From: Streptobacillus felis | GTDB taxonomy: Bacteria > Fusobacteriota > Fusobacteriia > Fusobacteriales > Leptotrichiaceae | Assembly (NCBI RefSeq): GCF_001559775.1 | Contig: NZ_LOHX01000141.1 | Span: 1 to 32,299, forward strand | Reading direction: 5' to 3' | DNA: 32,299 nucleotides | Part shown: positions 15,731 to 24,912 of the stretch, piece by piece | How the letters are laid out: the number at the start of each line of letters is the position of its first letter | How positions within the stretch are numbered: position 1 is the stretch's first letter | Notes under the pieces: model-generated | Databases searched by the model: none | Seen by the model: the letters and a program-made list of their open reading frames with translations, nothing else | Told to the model about the DNA's origin: nothing | Position numbers and translations under genes: made by a program

Positions 15731-15987
15731 TGAGGCTTGATAAATTTTTAAAAGTTACTAGAGTTGTAAAGAGAAGAACCATAGCTAATGAATTATGTGA
15801 TTCTGGGAATGTTAAAGTTAATGGTGATGTAAAAAAAGCTCTTTATTCAGTAAAAGAAGGAGATAAAATAGATATTAAATTCTATAATAGAAACTTTGTA
15901 GTTAATGTATTAAAATTACCACCTGAATCATTAAGAAAAGAAGATATAGATAGTTATATAACTGTTGAAGAAATAAAAAATGCATAA
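15730..15987 (+). CDS. rqcP: RqcP (YabO-like) S4-domain ribosome quality-control factor
   Basis: This 85-residue single S4-domain protein begins MRLDKFLKVTRVVKRRTIAN, nearly the same as B. subtilis YabO/RqcP, and continues with GNVKVNGDVKKALYSVKEGD. RqcP works with RqcH to elongate poly-alanine tails on nascent chains stuck on 50S subunits. RqcH is not in this window. HslR is the related Gram-negative heat-shock form, but the sequence looks closer to RqcP. Translation is probably coupled to the upstream lipoprotein by the one-base overlap. A terminator overlaps the stop. Confidence 0.88.
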   Translation: MRLDKFLKVTRVVKRRTIANELCDSGNVKVNGDVKKALYSVKEGDKIDIKFYNRNFVVNVLKLPPESLRKEDIDSYITVEEIKNA

Positions 15988-16006
15988 TTTATGTTATGCA
16001 TTTTTT
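15975..16006 (+). terminator. Terminator after rqcP, bidirectional
   Basis: AAAAAATGCATAA (15975-15987) pairs with TTATGCATTTTTT (15994-16006) around a 6-nt loop. A-runs and T-runs flank both sides, so it can serve both rqcP and the convergent gene. The rqcP stop codon is in the stem. Confidence 0.8.
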
Positions 16007-16553
16007 ATTTTATAGTAAACCTTATACTATTGTTATTAAATATATTTAGTGTATATACCAGGTTGTTATCATATACTAAAGTAACTCTATCTTTGTTATT
16101 TTTAAGTTCTTTAAACATATTAAGTATAATAGACTTAGCTTCAACAGATTTAATATCGTTATCTGAAATTTCTATCAATAGATAAATTATTTCAGTAATA
16201 TCTTCAAAATTTTCCTTGCTAGCATTAGAAAAATTAAAAATTAATTGTGTGACCTCAAAGTCGTTATACTCTATTATGAAATATGACTCAGTATATCCGA
16301 ATATTTGAGAATAAAAATATATATTTGAATCCACTTCTTTGTTAGTGAATTTACTTATCTCGAATTTCGTTGATTTATATTTTTTATCAAAATCTTCTAT
16401 TACATCATCAAGTAGCTTGTTTTTAAATATATTCTTATTAACACTTTCTATAGGAATAGTGTATTTTTTTGTTGAAATTACATATCTATTTAAAACAAAT
16501 ATCATGCTTAGAAGAAGTAATAATACTATTAAAAATCTAAGTTTATTATTCAA
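16005..16553 (-). CDS. Unknown single-pass membrane protein
   Basis: The 182-residue protein probably starts at TTG 16553, because AGAGGTGAT lies seven to fifteen bases upstream. The open frame extends five codons further to a TTG inside that site. After a short basic start (NNKLR), one hydrophobic segment (FLIVLLLLLSMIFVL) anchors it. About 155 mostly soluble residues follow, rich in Asn, Asp, Ile and Phe, with mixed alpha/beta character (YFIIEYNDFEVTQLIFNFSN). The domain is expected on the periplasmic side. I recognise no family. It stands alone, with its own promoter and a terminator shared with rqcP. Confidence 0.65.
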   Translation of the reverse strand: MNNKLRFLIVLLLLLSMIFVLNRYVISTKKYTIPIESVNKNIFKNKLLDDVIEDFDKKYKSTKFEISKFTNKEVDSNIYFYSQIFGYTESYFIIEYNDFEVTQLIFNFSNASKENFEDITEIIYLLIEISDNDIKSVEAKSIILNMFKELKNNKDRVTLVYDNNLVYTLNIFNNNSIRFTIK

Positions 16554-16571
16554 AATATCACCTCTCAATTT

Positions 16572-16600
16572 ATTTTATCATTTTAGTATTTTTTTATCAA
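16572..16600 (-). promoter_or_regulatory. Promoter of the unknown membrane-protein gene
   Basis: On the minus strand, TTGATA (16600-16595), 17 bases and TGA-TAAAAT (TAAAAT at 16577-16572) form a good extended -10 promoter. Confidence 0.6.
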
Positions 16601-16662
16601 TAAAAATATACAAATAAATCACGCTTAAATTATTTAAAAAGCTAGTAAAAATCAATAAAATG

Positions 16663-16671
16663 TGATATAAT
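16663..16671 (+). promoter_or_regulatory. Extended -10 promoter of the gyrB operon
   Basis: TGATATAAT (16663-16671) is a perfect extended -10, about 35 bases before the gyrB ATG. No good -35 is visible. The surrounding AAATGTGATATA is the same as at the rplB promoter. Confidence 0.65.
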
Positions 16672-16704
16672 TAAGATAATAAAATAATTAAAATTGGAGG
16701 GAAT

Positions 16705-18687
16705 ATGTCAGAGAAAAATTATGGTGGAGAAAGCATCACAGTCTTAGAAGGTCTAGATGCTGTTAGAGTTAGACCAGGAATGTATATAGGGACTACTTCT
16801 TCAAGAGGATTACATCACTTAGTATGGGAAATAGTAGATAATAGTATAGATGAAGCTCTTGCAGGAGTTTGTGACACTATAACAGTTAGAATGCTTCCAG
16901 ATTCAGAAATAGAAATATCAGATAATGGTAGGGGTATACCTACCGAGATGCATAAATCAGGAAAATCAACTCTGGAAGTAGTAATGACAGTATTACATGC
17001 TGGAGGTAAATTTGATAATTCAAACTATCAATTTTCAGGAGGATTACATGGAGTTGGAGTATCTGTAGTTAATGCCTTATCTGAAAAACTTGAAGCTACT
17101 GTAACAAGAGATGGGAAAGTAGTAAGACAAATATTTTCAAAAGGTAATGCTATAACTGAAGCTTTAGAAATAGGAAAAGCACCTGCTAAAGCACATGGTA
17201 CTACTATAAAATTTAAGCCTGATGCAACGATTTTTGAAACTATATTGTTTGATTATGATGTATTACAAAGAAGGCTTAAGGAACTTGCCTACTTAAATCA
17301 AGGAATAAAAATAATATTAATTGATGAAAGAAAACCAGATAAAGTAAAAGAAGAAACTTTCCATTTTGAAGGTGGTATAGTTGATTTCGTTACAGAACTT
17401 GTTGGTAATGATAAAATAATAGATGAAGTAATATATATGAAAGAAAAAGTTATGCTTAGTGAGGGAGAAGTAGATGATGAAGGTAATCCTATCCCTGATA
17501 AATATTCTGAAGTAGAAATTGCTTTGATATATAAGAACTCACAATCTACAGTAGAGTATTCATTTGTTAATAATATTAATACTTCAGATGGTGGAACGCA
17601 CGTATCTGGATTAAGAAGTGCTTTAACTAGAACTATTAATGACTTAGCTAAGGAAGCTAATAGTAAAAATGAATTCAAGGGAGAAGATGTAAGAGAAGGT
17701 TTAGTATATGTTTTAAGCTTAAAATTCCCTGAACCTCAATTTGAATCACAAACTAAGGCTAAATTAGGTTCATCTGAAGCTACAAGTATAGTTTCAGGTG
17801 TAGTAGGTAATAAACTTAAAATGTATTTAGAAGATCATCCTAAAGACTGTAAAGTAATTATAGATAAAATAGCTATATCAAAACAAGCTAGGGAAGCTGC
17901 AAAAAGAGCTAGAGATTTAGTAACTAAGAAAAATGAATTCAGTTTAGGTGGTCTTCCAGGTAAACTTGCAGATTGTCAATCAAAAGACCCTGAAGTTTCA
18001 GAAATATTCATAGTCGAAGGAGATTCAGCTGGTGGTTCTGCAAAACAAGGAAGATTTAAAGAATTCCAAGCTATATTACCATTACGTGGTAAGATACTAA
18101 ATGTTGAAAAAGCAAATGAACATAAAATACTTGAAAATTCAGAAATAAAAGCTATGATTACTGCTTTTGGTGCTGGTTTTGGAGATAAGTTTGACATAGA
18201 AAAATTAAGATATCATAAGATAATAATAATGACAGATGCCGATGTTGATGGTGCTCATATTAGAACACTTATGCTTACTTTCTTCTATAGATATTTAAGA
18301 GAATTAATTAATAATGGACATATATATATTGCACAGCCACCTTTATATAAAGTTACAACTAAGAGTGGTAAGAAAGAACAAATTAAATATGCATATTCTG
18401 ATGAGCAATTAAAAAACATTACTAGAGTGCTTGATGAAAAATTAGGTGTAGATAATAATGGTAAAAATAGATACAATGTTCAAAGATATAAAGGGTTAGG
18501 AGAAATGAATCCAGACCAGTTAAAAGAAACAACTATGGACCCAGATATTAGAACTTTATTAAAAGTTACTTTAGAAGATGCACAATATGCAGATAAGATG
18601 TTCTCTATACTAATGGGAGATAAAGTAGAACCAAGAAGAGAATTTATTGAAGAACATGCAAATTATGTTAGAAATTTAGATATTTAA
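16705..18687 (+). CDS. gyrB: DNA gyrase subunit B
   Basis: This 660-residue ATPase subunit of gyrase contributes to ATP-driven negative supercoiling. The GHKL ATPase motifs are present: [10 protein letters not shown] (42-51), ISDNGRGIP (71-79) and the [14 protein letters not shown] lid (112-125). [11 protein letters not shown] (349-359) precedes the TOPRIM domain with [13 protein letters not shown] (438-450) and DADVDGAHI (511-519). The length is that of the short (Gram-positive-like) form, without the 165-residue insert of E. coli GyrB. GGAGGG precedes the ATG. It is the first gene of an eight-gene operon. Confidence 0.98.
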   Translation: MSEKNYGGESITVLEGLDAVRVRPGMYIGTTSSRGLHHLVWEIVDNSIDEALAGVCDTITVRMLPDSEIEISDNGRGIPTEMHKSGKSTLEVVMTVLHAGGKFDNSNYQFSGGLHGVGVSVVNALSEKLEATVTRDGKVVRQIFSKGNAITEALEIGKAPAKAHGTTIKFKPDATIFETILFDYDVLQRRLKELAYLNQGIKIILIDERKPDKVKEETFHFEGGIVDFVTELVGNDKIIDEVIYMKEKVMLSEGEVDDEGNPIPDKYSEVEIALIYKNSQSTVEYSFVNNINTSDGGTHVSGLRSALTRTINDLAKEANSKNEFKGEDVREGLVYVLSLKFPEPQFESQTKAKLGSSEATSIVSGVVGNKLKMYLEDHPKDCKVIIDKIAISKQAREAAKRARDLVTKKNEFSLGGLPGKLADCQSKDPEVSEIFIVEGDSAGGSAKQGRFKEFQAILPLRGKILNVEKANEHKILENSEIKAMITAFGAGFGDKFDIEKLRYHKIIIMTDADVDGAHIRTLMLTFFYRYLRELINNGHIYIAQPPLYKVTTKSGKKEQIKYAYSDEQLKNITRVLDEKLGVDNNGKNRYNVQRYKGLGEMNPDQLKETTMDPDIRTLLKVTLEDAQYADKMFSILMGDKVEPRREFIEEHANYVRNLDI

Positions 18688-18697
18688 GGAGGCTATA

Positions 18698-21310
18698 ATG
18701 GCAGATATATTTGATAAAGAAGATGAAATATTAGAAGAAGATATAGATTCAACGCTAGACCAAGATAGCCAAAGTGCTATAGAAGCTGTTATGAAAAAAA
18801 CAGAGATGTCTAATGAAGAATTGATATATATAGAAGACGAAATAAAAGCATCATATTTAGATTATTCTATGAGTGTTATTGTTTCAAGGGCCTTACCAGA
18901 TGTAAGAGATGGATTAAAGCCAGTTCATAGAAGAATACTTTATGCTATGGATGAATTAAAAATGAATCATAATAGTCCATATAAGAAATCAGCAAGACTA
19001 GTAGGGGAAGTATTAGGTAAGTATCACCCACATGGAGATAGTGCAGTTTACAACTCTATGGTAAGAATGGCTCAAGATTTTAATACTAGATATATGTTAG
19101 TAGATGGACATGGAAACTTTGGATCTATAGATGGAGATAGTGCTGCGGCAATGAGATATACTGAGGCAAGAATGTCTAAGATTGCTGAAGAAATGCTTGT
19201 GGATATTAATAAGGACACTATAGACTGGAGAAAGAACTTTGATGAAAGTTTAGATGAACCAACTGTATTACCTGCTAAATTACCTAACCTATTATTAAAT
19301 GGTACTACAGGTATAGCAGTAGGTATGGCAACTAATATACCACCTCATAATTTAGGAGAGGTTGCAGATGGTATAGTTGCACTAATAGATAATAGAGATA
19401 TTAGTATAGATGAATTAATTACTCATATCAAAGGACCTGATTTTCCTACTGGAGGTATAATATATGGAAAATCTGGTATTTATTCAGCATATAAGACAGG
19501 TAGAGGAAAAGTAAGAGTAAGTGCAAGAACTGAAATTGTTACTGATAAAAAAGGAAAGCAAAGTATAGTAATTACAGAACTTCCTTATCAAGTTAATAAG
19601 TCTAACCTTATTAAAAGAATAGGTGAACTTGTTAAAGATAAGATAATTACAGGTATTTCTGATTTAGCTGACCTTTCTAACTTAGAAGGAATAAGAATAG
19701 TTATAGATATTAAAAGGGGAGAAGAAGCTGAGATAGTATTAAATAAATTACTTAAATTTACAGATCTTCAAACTACTTTTGGTATCATAATGCTTGCTTT
19801 AGTAAATAACGCTCCTAAAGTACTTAATTTAAAAGAAATATTAGAAAAATATCTAGAACATAGATATGATGTAATTACAAGAAAGACAATATTTGATTTA
19901 AATAAGGCTAAAGATAGAGCACATATATTAGAAGGATTAAGAAAAGCACTAGATCATATAGATGAAATAATAAAGACTATTAGAGGAAGTAAAACTAGAG
20001 CTTTAGCTAAAGAATCTTTAATAGAAAAATTTGCATTTACTGAAATACAAGCAGATGCAATACTTGATATGAGATTGCATAGATTAACAGGACTTGCAAG
20101 AGAAGAAATAGATGCAGAATATGAAAAATTAATGCTATTTATTAAAGATCTTGAAGATATACTTGCAAAAGATGAAAGAAAATATGTTATCATAAAAGAA
20201 GAAGTTTTAGAATTAAAACAAAAATATGGAGATGTTAGAAGAACTGATATAGAAAATGATAGATTTGAAATTAATATTGAAGACCTAATTAAAAATGAAG
20301 ATGTTATAGTAACAATTACTAAGAGAGGATATGCAAAACGTATGTCACTTGATAGCTATAAATCTCAAAAAAGAGGTGGAAAAGGAGTTTCAAATACAAC
20401 TACTATAGAAGATGATGTATTAAAAGATCTATTTACTGCTAAAACACTAGATACTTTAATGGTATTTAGTGATAAAGGTAAGGTATATTCTATAAAAGTT
20501 TATGAAATACCTGAAGTAAGTAAGCAAGCTAGAGGTAAGTTAATAGGTAATATTATTGAACTTGATGAAAATGAAAAGATTTCTGTAATTATTCCTGTTG
20601 ATGAAATAGAAAATGATAATAGAGATTTAATTTTCATTACTAGAAATGGTATAGCTAAGAAAACTAAGATAGCTGAGTTTAAAACTATAAACAGAAATGG
20701 TAAAATAGCAATTTCATTTAAGGATGATGAAGATGAAGTTAAATTTGTTGGAATTACATCTGGTAGTGAAAAAGATGAAATCTTTATTTCTACTAAAGGT
20801 GGAATGGCAGTAAGATTTAAAGAAGAAGACATACGTTCTATGGGAAGAACTGCAGCTGGAGTTAGAGCTATTAAGTTAAATGAAGGTGATGAAGTTGTTT
20901 CTGCTGATGTAATTTATACAGATAATAATGTTGAACAAATGAGTGTATTAAGTGTTACTTCACTTGGTATAGGTAAGAAGACATATTTATCTGAATATAA
21001 TACGATTAAAAGAGGTGGAAAAGGAGTTAAAAACTACAATCTAGAAAGAAGAAGTAAAGAAGAAAGTGAAAATCACTTTGTTGTTTACTCAACTATTATA
21101 GATCCTAGTGATGAAAATTCAGAAAATATGGAACTTGTTGCTATTTCAACTACAGGTACTGTAATACGTATCAAGATTAAAGATTTACCTGTTGTAGGAA
21201 GAAATAGTAAAGGTGTTAAAATACAGTCTCTGAAATATAAGGAATATTTAGTTTCTGCTGATAGAGTAGCAGCTGAAACTACAGACGAAGAAGAAATAGT
21301 AGAAGAATAG
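18698..21310 (+). CDS. gyrA: DNA gyrase subunit A
   Basis: This 870-residue subunit breaks and rejoins [23 protein letters not shown] starts the core at residue 52. About 40 acidic residues precede it ([19 protein letters not shown]), an N-terminal extension of about 32 residues relative to E. coli. The catalytic tyrosine is Tyr154 in AAMRYTE. The quinolone region reads [17 protein letters not shown]: Ser115 equals E. coli Ser83, and Asn119 sits at the Asp87 position. The C-terminal domain has beta-pinwheel blades with the GyrA box QKRGGKGV near residue 557 and a second RGGKG near 772. It lies ten bases after gyrB behind AAGGAGG. Confidence 0.98.
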   Translation: MADIFDKEDEILEEDIDSTLDQDSQSAIEAVMKKTEMSNEELIYIEDEIKASYLDYSMSVIVSRALPDVRDGLKPVHRRILYAMDELKMNHNSPYKKSARLVGEVLGKYHPHGDSAVYNSMVRMAQDFNTRYMLVDGHGNFGSIDGDSAAAMRYTEARMSKIAEEMLVDINKDTIDWRKNFDESLDEPTVLPAKLPNLLLNGTTGIAVGMATNIPPHNLGEVADGIVALIDNRDISIDELITHIKGPDFPTGGIIYGKSGIYSAYKTGRGKVRVSARTEIVTDKKGKQSIVITELPYQVNKSNLIKRIGELVKDKIITGISDLADLSNLEGIRIVIDIKRGEEAEIVLNKLLKFTDLQTTFGIIMLALVNNAPKVLNLKEILEKYLEHRYDVITRKTIFDLNKAKDRAHILEGLRKALDHIDEIIKTIRGSKTRALAKESLIEKFAFTEIQADAILDMRLHRLTGLAREEIDAEYEKLMLFIKDLEDILAKDERKYVIIKEEVLELKQKYGDVRRTDIENDRFEINIEDLIKNEDVIVTITKRGYAKRMSLDSYKSQKRGGKGVSNTTTIEDDVLKDLFTAKTLDTLMVFSDKGKVYSIKVYEIPEVSKQARGKLIGNIIELDENEKISVIIPVDEIENDNRDLIFITRNGIAKKTKIAEFKTINRNGKIAISFKDDEDEVKFVGITSGSEKDEIFISTKGGMAVRFKEEDIRSMGRTAAGVRAIKLNEGDEVVSADVIYTDNNVEQMSVLSVTSLGIGKKTYLSEYNTIKRGGKGVKNYNLERRSKEESENHFVVYSTIIDPSDENSENMELVAISTTGTVIRIKIKDLPVVGRNSKGVKIQSLKYKEYLVSADRVAAETTDEEEIVEE

Positions 21311-21320
21311 GAGTGATGGT

Positions 21321-22091
21321 ATGAATATGAAAAGATTTTTGTTTTTATTAACAAATGAGGTAGAAATAAATGAGTTTTTAAAATTATCTAAATCTTTGGA
21401 TGAAAAATACCCACATATAGAAAAAGATGTAGTATACATTAAAGATATTATGAAATATGATATTTTTCCATTAACTATACAAGGTATGGGTGTTAGTGCT
21501 AATACTAATCTATTAATAGAGGACTATTTAAAATTAGAAGACGATGTATTTGAAAAATACAAAGAAAAATTATCTGAAGGTAACTTTAGAAAAATATATT
21601 CACTTGAGGGCGAAATAGTAGAAGTAGCAATGGAAGAATTAAAAGCTTATGATCTATTAGTTGTATGTAGAACTGAAAATGGAACTATTAGTGATAATTT
21701 ACATTCTTTATTAAAACAGCACTATAAACCTATGTTAATATTATCTATAACTGATAAAGAATATTCATTTGACAATGTTCTTATGTTAAATGATGGTGGA
21801 TTTATGGTAAATAGAACTGTATATGATTATTTTGACACATTTGGAGTTCGTGATATAGATGTATTAAGAGTTAATGTAGAAGATAGAAATAGATTAACTG
21901 AAAGATTTGGTTCAAATTGTAATATTATAGACAGAACTGGAGATGAAGTATCTATAATACTTTCTGAAGTTCCTAAATATGACTTAATATTAATGGGTGT
22001 ATTAAAATACTCTATAATCTTTGAAAGATTAACAGGGCAAGTAGGTCTTAAAGTATTTGAAAAAACTGAAACACCTATATATATGGGGTGA
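21321..22091 (+). CDS. Tandem universal-stress-like protein (putative)
   Basis: This 256-residue soluble protein begins ten bases after gyrA. GGAG overlaps the gyrA stop and supports ATG 21321. Two alpha/beta halves are visible. The first ends in a stretch with AYDLLVVCR and PMLIL. The second ends YDLILMGVLKYSIIFERLTG, then TETPIYMG. Both resemble the C-terminal strand, helix and strand of UspA domains (DLIVxG ... G ... PVLVV), though the nucleotide-binding glycines are poorly kept. The assignment is tentative. A role with gyrase cannot be inferred. It ends four bases before the phosphoesterase gene. Confidence 0.5.
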   Translation: MNMKRFLFLLTNEVEINEFLKLSKSLDEKYPHIEKDVVYIKDIMKYDIFPLTIQGMGVSANTNLLIEDYLKLEDDVFEKYKEKLSEGNFRKIYSLEGEIVEVAMEELKAYDLLVVCRTENGTISDNLHSLLKQHYKPMLILSITDKEYSFDNVLMLNDGGFMVNRTVYDYFDTFGVRDIDVLRVNVEDRNRLTERFGSNCNIIDRTGDEVSIILSEVPKYDLILMGVLKYSIIFERLTGQVGLKVFEKTETPIYMG

Positions 22092-22095
22092 TGAC

Positions 22096-22548
22096 ATGAA
22101 AGTTCTTTTATGTTCAGATTCTCATACAGATTTAAAATATTTTTATGAAGTAATAACTAAAGAAAAACCTGAATTAATAATATTTGCAGGTGATCATAGT
22201 ATAGATGCTATAGAAATGTCATATGCAGTCGATATACCATTTCATATAGTAAAGGGAAACTGTGATTATTTTGATGATGAAACTAAAGAAACACTAGAGT
22301 TAGAAATAGAGTCTATGGGTAAAGTAATACTTACCCATGGACATTTATTTGGAGTAAAATCTAATATGAATAAAATATATGAGTTTGGAAGTCAAAAAAA
22401 TGCTAATTATGTAATTTTTGGCCATACACACATACAACATAGAAGTGAATTTAATAATACTATATATATTAACCCAGGAGCTATAGTAAATCATGAATAT
22501 GCAATTATAGAAAATGGTACTTTAGAATTTAAGGGAGGAAAAAAATGA
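22096..22548 (+). CDS. YfcE/MJ0936-type metallophosphoesterase
   Basis: This is a 150-residue calcineurin-like phosphoesterase. Metal-binding motifs are in order: SDSHTD (7-12), GDHSID, GNCD, THGH and GHTH. YfcE-type enzymes are small Mn-dependent phosphodiesterases, and the cellular substrate is generally unknown. ATG 22096 is chosen because GGGGTGA lies just before it and the residues MKVLLCSDSH begin the family's first strand. Upstream in-frame codons overlap the previous gene. The stop overlaps the start of the next gene (ATGA), indicating coupling. Confidence 0.85.
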   Translation: MKVLLCSDSHTDLKYFYEVITKEKPELIIFAGDHSIDAIEMSYAVDIPFHIVKGNCDYFDDETKETLELEIESMGKVILTHGHLFGVKSNMNKIYEFGSQKNANYVIFGHTHIQHRSEFNNTIYINPGAIVNHEYAIIENGTLEFKGGKK

Positions 22549-23873
22549 GTAATGTAGTAAAACCACGTAAAATTTTTGAAACTGTAATGCTGTGGTTATT
22601 ATCATTTTGTCTATTAATAAACCTATTATTATTAGCAAAAGTTGGAGATATTTTCTACAAACTTAAAGGTAAAATAACAAGTCAAACAGATTTTGTTACT
22701 TTGGTTAAGAAATTGTCTGTTATGACAGAAGATTTAAAAGCCTTGGAAGTTTTTGCAACTATATATAGGACTTTCTTACTATTTCTATTAATTACATTTG
22801 CTTTTTTCATAATTTTTAGAATAGTAAAAAAACAATATGATAGATTGTTAAAAGGGTCAACAGTAATGATATGGGTTACAAGTATGGCATCAATTTATTA
22901 TGTATATAGTACTAAAGATATTTTTTATGCCTTAAAAAGTATCACTGAAAGAAAATATGAACAAGGAATTCCAGCAGCACTTTATCTTATGGGTAGAATA
23001 CAATACATTTTAGATGTTAAATATATTATACAAGTTTTAACAATAATACTTTTAGTATCTACTTCACTTGCAATAATACTTAATGTTAGAACTCTTGTAG
23101 GTAAAGAAGATAAGGCTATATGGAAAAAATTAAATATAAGTATATTTAGTTTATGTATGATATTGATTTCTAGTTTAGTAGCTTGGAATATATATATAAA
23201 ATATGATAATAAAGTATATAAACCATTTGAATATATGGTAAAAAATTATACACACAAAGGTGATAAAATTTATCTTTTTGGTAGTGTAAATATGAGAAAG
23301 GTAAATGAAAAAAATCTTGATCCTGTTTTCAGAAATCTATATTTAACAGGTACTAACTTTGAAATAGAAAGACCAGAGGAAGAATTAATTAAAGGTGAAA
23401 CAAGAAATGTTAAAGTTAGCTTTAATGTTGAAGATAAAGAGTTTCTGAATTTAAAAACTGGTAAAATAGAAGAAACAATAACTATTAATAATGTACCTGA
23501 AATAGTTAAATCTATAGATGAAATAAATAGTAAAACAGTATATGAATATTTAGCTAAATATGATGAAAGATATTCAAAATATAGTTTAAATGATGAATTA
23601 ACTGGTATTTATGAAGGGAATGCTATAGATAATAATAAGGAATATTATTTAATACAAAAGATAAAGTATGATGAATTAAGTTTTACAGATATTGCACAAT
23701 TTGAAGAAAATGATGAAATATATAAGCTTATATATCTAGGAGTAATTTATAGAAATAATAAGTCAGTAGTAGGACTAGAAGGATTAAACTTAAAACAAGG
23801 GACACAATTATTTAAAAATAAGGAAGAATTAATTAATTTACTAAAAGAATATAAAATAGAGAAAGTTAAGTAG
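22545..23873 (+). CDS. Unknown five-TM membrane protein with periplasmic domain
   Basis: This 442-residue protein has predicted membrane segments at about 12-33, 71-94, 105-121, 159-181 and 196-218. The positive-inside pattern (NVVKPRK; RIVKKQYDRLLK; GKEDKAIWKK) puts the N terminus in the cytoplasm and the last 220 residues outside. That domain (from about 219) contains DKIYLFGSVN, an acidic Asn-rich stretch and LIYLGVIYRNN; it looks beta-rich and globular. I recognise no family. Its start overlaps the phosphoesterase stop by four bases, and it ends 11 bases before pheS, so it is co-expressed with gyrase and Phe-tRNA synthetase. Confidence 0.7.
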   Translation: MSNVVKPRKIFETVMLWLLSFCLLINLLLLAKVGDIFYKLKGKITSQTDFVTLVKKLSVMTEDLKALEVFATIYRTFLLFLLITFAFFIIFRIVKKQYDRLLKGSTVMIWVTSMASIYYVYSTKDIFYALKSITERKYEQGIPAALYLMGRIQYILDVKYIIQVLTIILLVSTSLAIILNVRTLVGKEDKAIWKKLNISIFSLCMILISSLVAWNIYIKYDNKVYKPFEYMVKNYTHKGDKIYLFGSVNMRKVNEKNLDPVFRNLYLTGTNFEIERPEEELIKGETRNVKVSFNVEDKEFLNLKTGKIEETITINNVPEIVKSIDEINSKTVYEYLAKYDERYSKYSLNDELTGIYEGNAIDNNKEYYLIQKIKYDELSFTDIAQFEENDEIYKLIYLGVIYRNNKSVVGLEGLNLKQGTQLFKNKEELINLLKEYKIEKVK

Positions 23874-23884
23874 TTGGAGGAAAA

Positions 23885-24901
23885 ATGTTAGATAAATTAA
23901 AACTGATTAAAGAAAAAGCTTTATCAGATATTGAAAAATTAGATTCTGTACAAGACTTTAATGATTTAAAAGTTAAATACTTAGGTAAAAAAGGTGAATT
24001 TACAGCTATAATGAAAGAAATGGGTAATATAGTAGCTGAAAAAAGAAAAGAATTTGGAGCACTTGCAAATGAAGTAAAAAACGAACTACAAGAGAAATTT
24101 GATGATAAGTTTACAAAATTAAAGGAAGAGGCTAAAAAAATAAAATTAGAATTTGAAACTTTAGATATTTCATTGCCAGGTAAATCACTTGAAAAATCAA
24201 GTTTACATCCACTTACAAAAACTTTAATTGAAATAAAAGAAATAGTAAGTGAAATGGGATTTGATATAGTAGACGGGCCTGAAGTAGAAAGTACTTATTT
24301 AAATTTTGATGCATTAAATATTCCAAAGACTCACCCATCAAGAGAATTAACTGACACTTTCTATATTACAGATGATGTAATACTTAGAACACAAACATCA
24401 CCTGTACAAATTAGATATATGAGAGAACATAAACCTCCTTTTAAAATGATATCTATAGGTAAAGTATATAGACCAGATTATGATGTATCTCATACTCCTA
24501 TGTTCCATCAAGTTGAAGGACTTATGGTTGGTAAAGATGTAAGTTTTTCTAACTTTAAAGCTATGCTTGAAAGTATAGTACAAAGAATATTTGGAGCGGA
24601 TAGAAATGTAAGATTCAGACCTCACTTTTTCCCATTTACTGAGCCTAGTGCTGAAATGGATGTTGAATGTGGAGTTTGTAGAGGTAAAGGATGTAGATTA
24701 TGTAAAAATACTGGATGGCTAGAAATATTAGGTTCTGGTATGGTAAATATTAAAGTATTAGAATCTGCGGGAATAGATGGAGAAGTATATCAAGGTTTTG
24801 CATTTGGACTTGGAGTAGAAAGAATTACTATGCTTAAATATGGTATAGATGATTTAAGAGCATTCTTTGAAAATGATATTAGATTTTTAGAACAATTTTA
24901 A
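23885..24901 (+). CDS. pheS: Phenylalanyl-tRNA synthetase alpha subunit
   Basis: This 338-residue catalytic subunit charges tRNA-Phe as an alpha2-beta2 enzyme with PheT. The N-terminal coiled coil contains the LKVKYLGKKGEFTAIMKEMG motif. The class II core has motif 2 (ISIGKVYRPDYDVSHTPMFH), the four-cysteine CGVCRGKGCRLC segment near residue 260 and motif 3 (GFAFGLGVERITMLKYGIDD). The length is usual. In this family the cysteine segment is common. GGAGG precedes the ATG by a few bases. Confidence 0.98.
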   Translation: MLDKLKLIKEKALSDIEKLDSVQDFNDLKVKYLGKKGEFTAIMKEMGNIVAEKRKEFGALANEVKNELQEKFDDKFTKLKEEAKKIKLEFETLDISLPGKSLEKSSLHPLTKTLIEIKEIVSEMGFDIVDGPEVESTYLNFDALNIPKTHPSRELTDTFYITDDVILRTQTSPVQIRYMREHKPPFKMISIGKVYRPDYDVSHTPMFHQVEGLMVGKDVSFSNFKAMLESIVQRIFGADRNVRFRPHFFPFTEPSAEMDVECGVCRGKGCRLCKNTGWLEILGSGMVNIKVLESAGIDGEVYQGFAFGLGVERITMLKYGIDDLRAFFENDIRFLEQF

Positions 24902-24912
24902 GTGGAGGAAAT

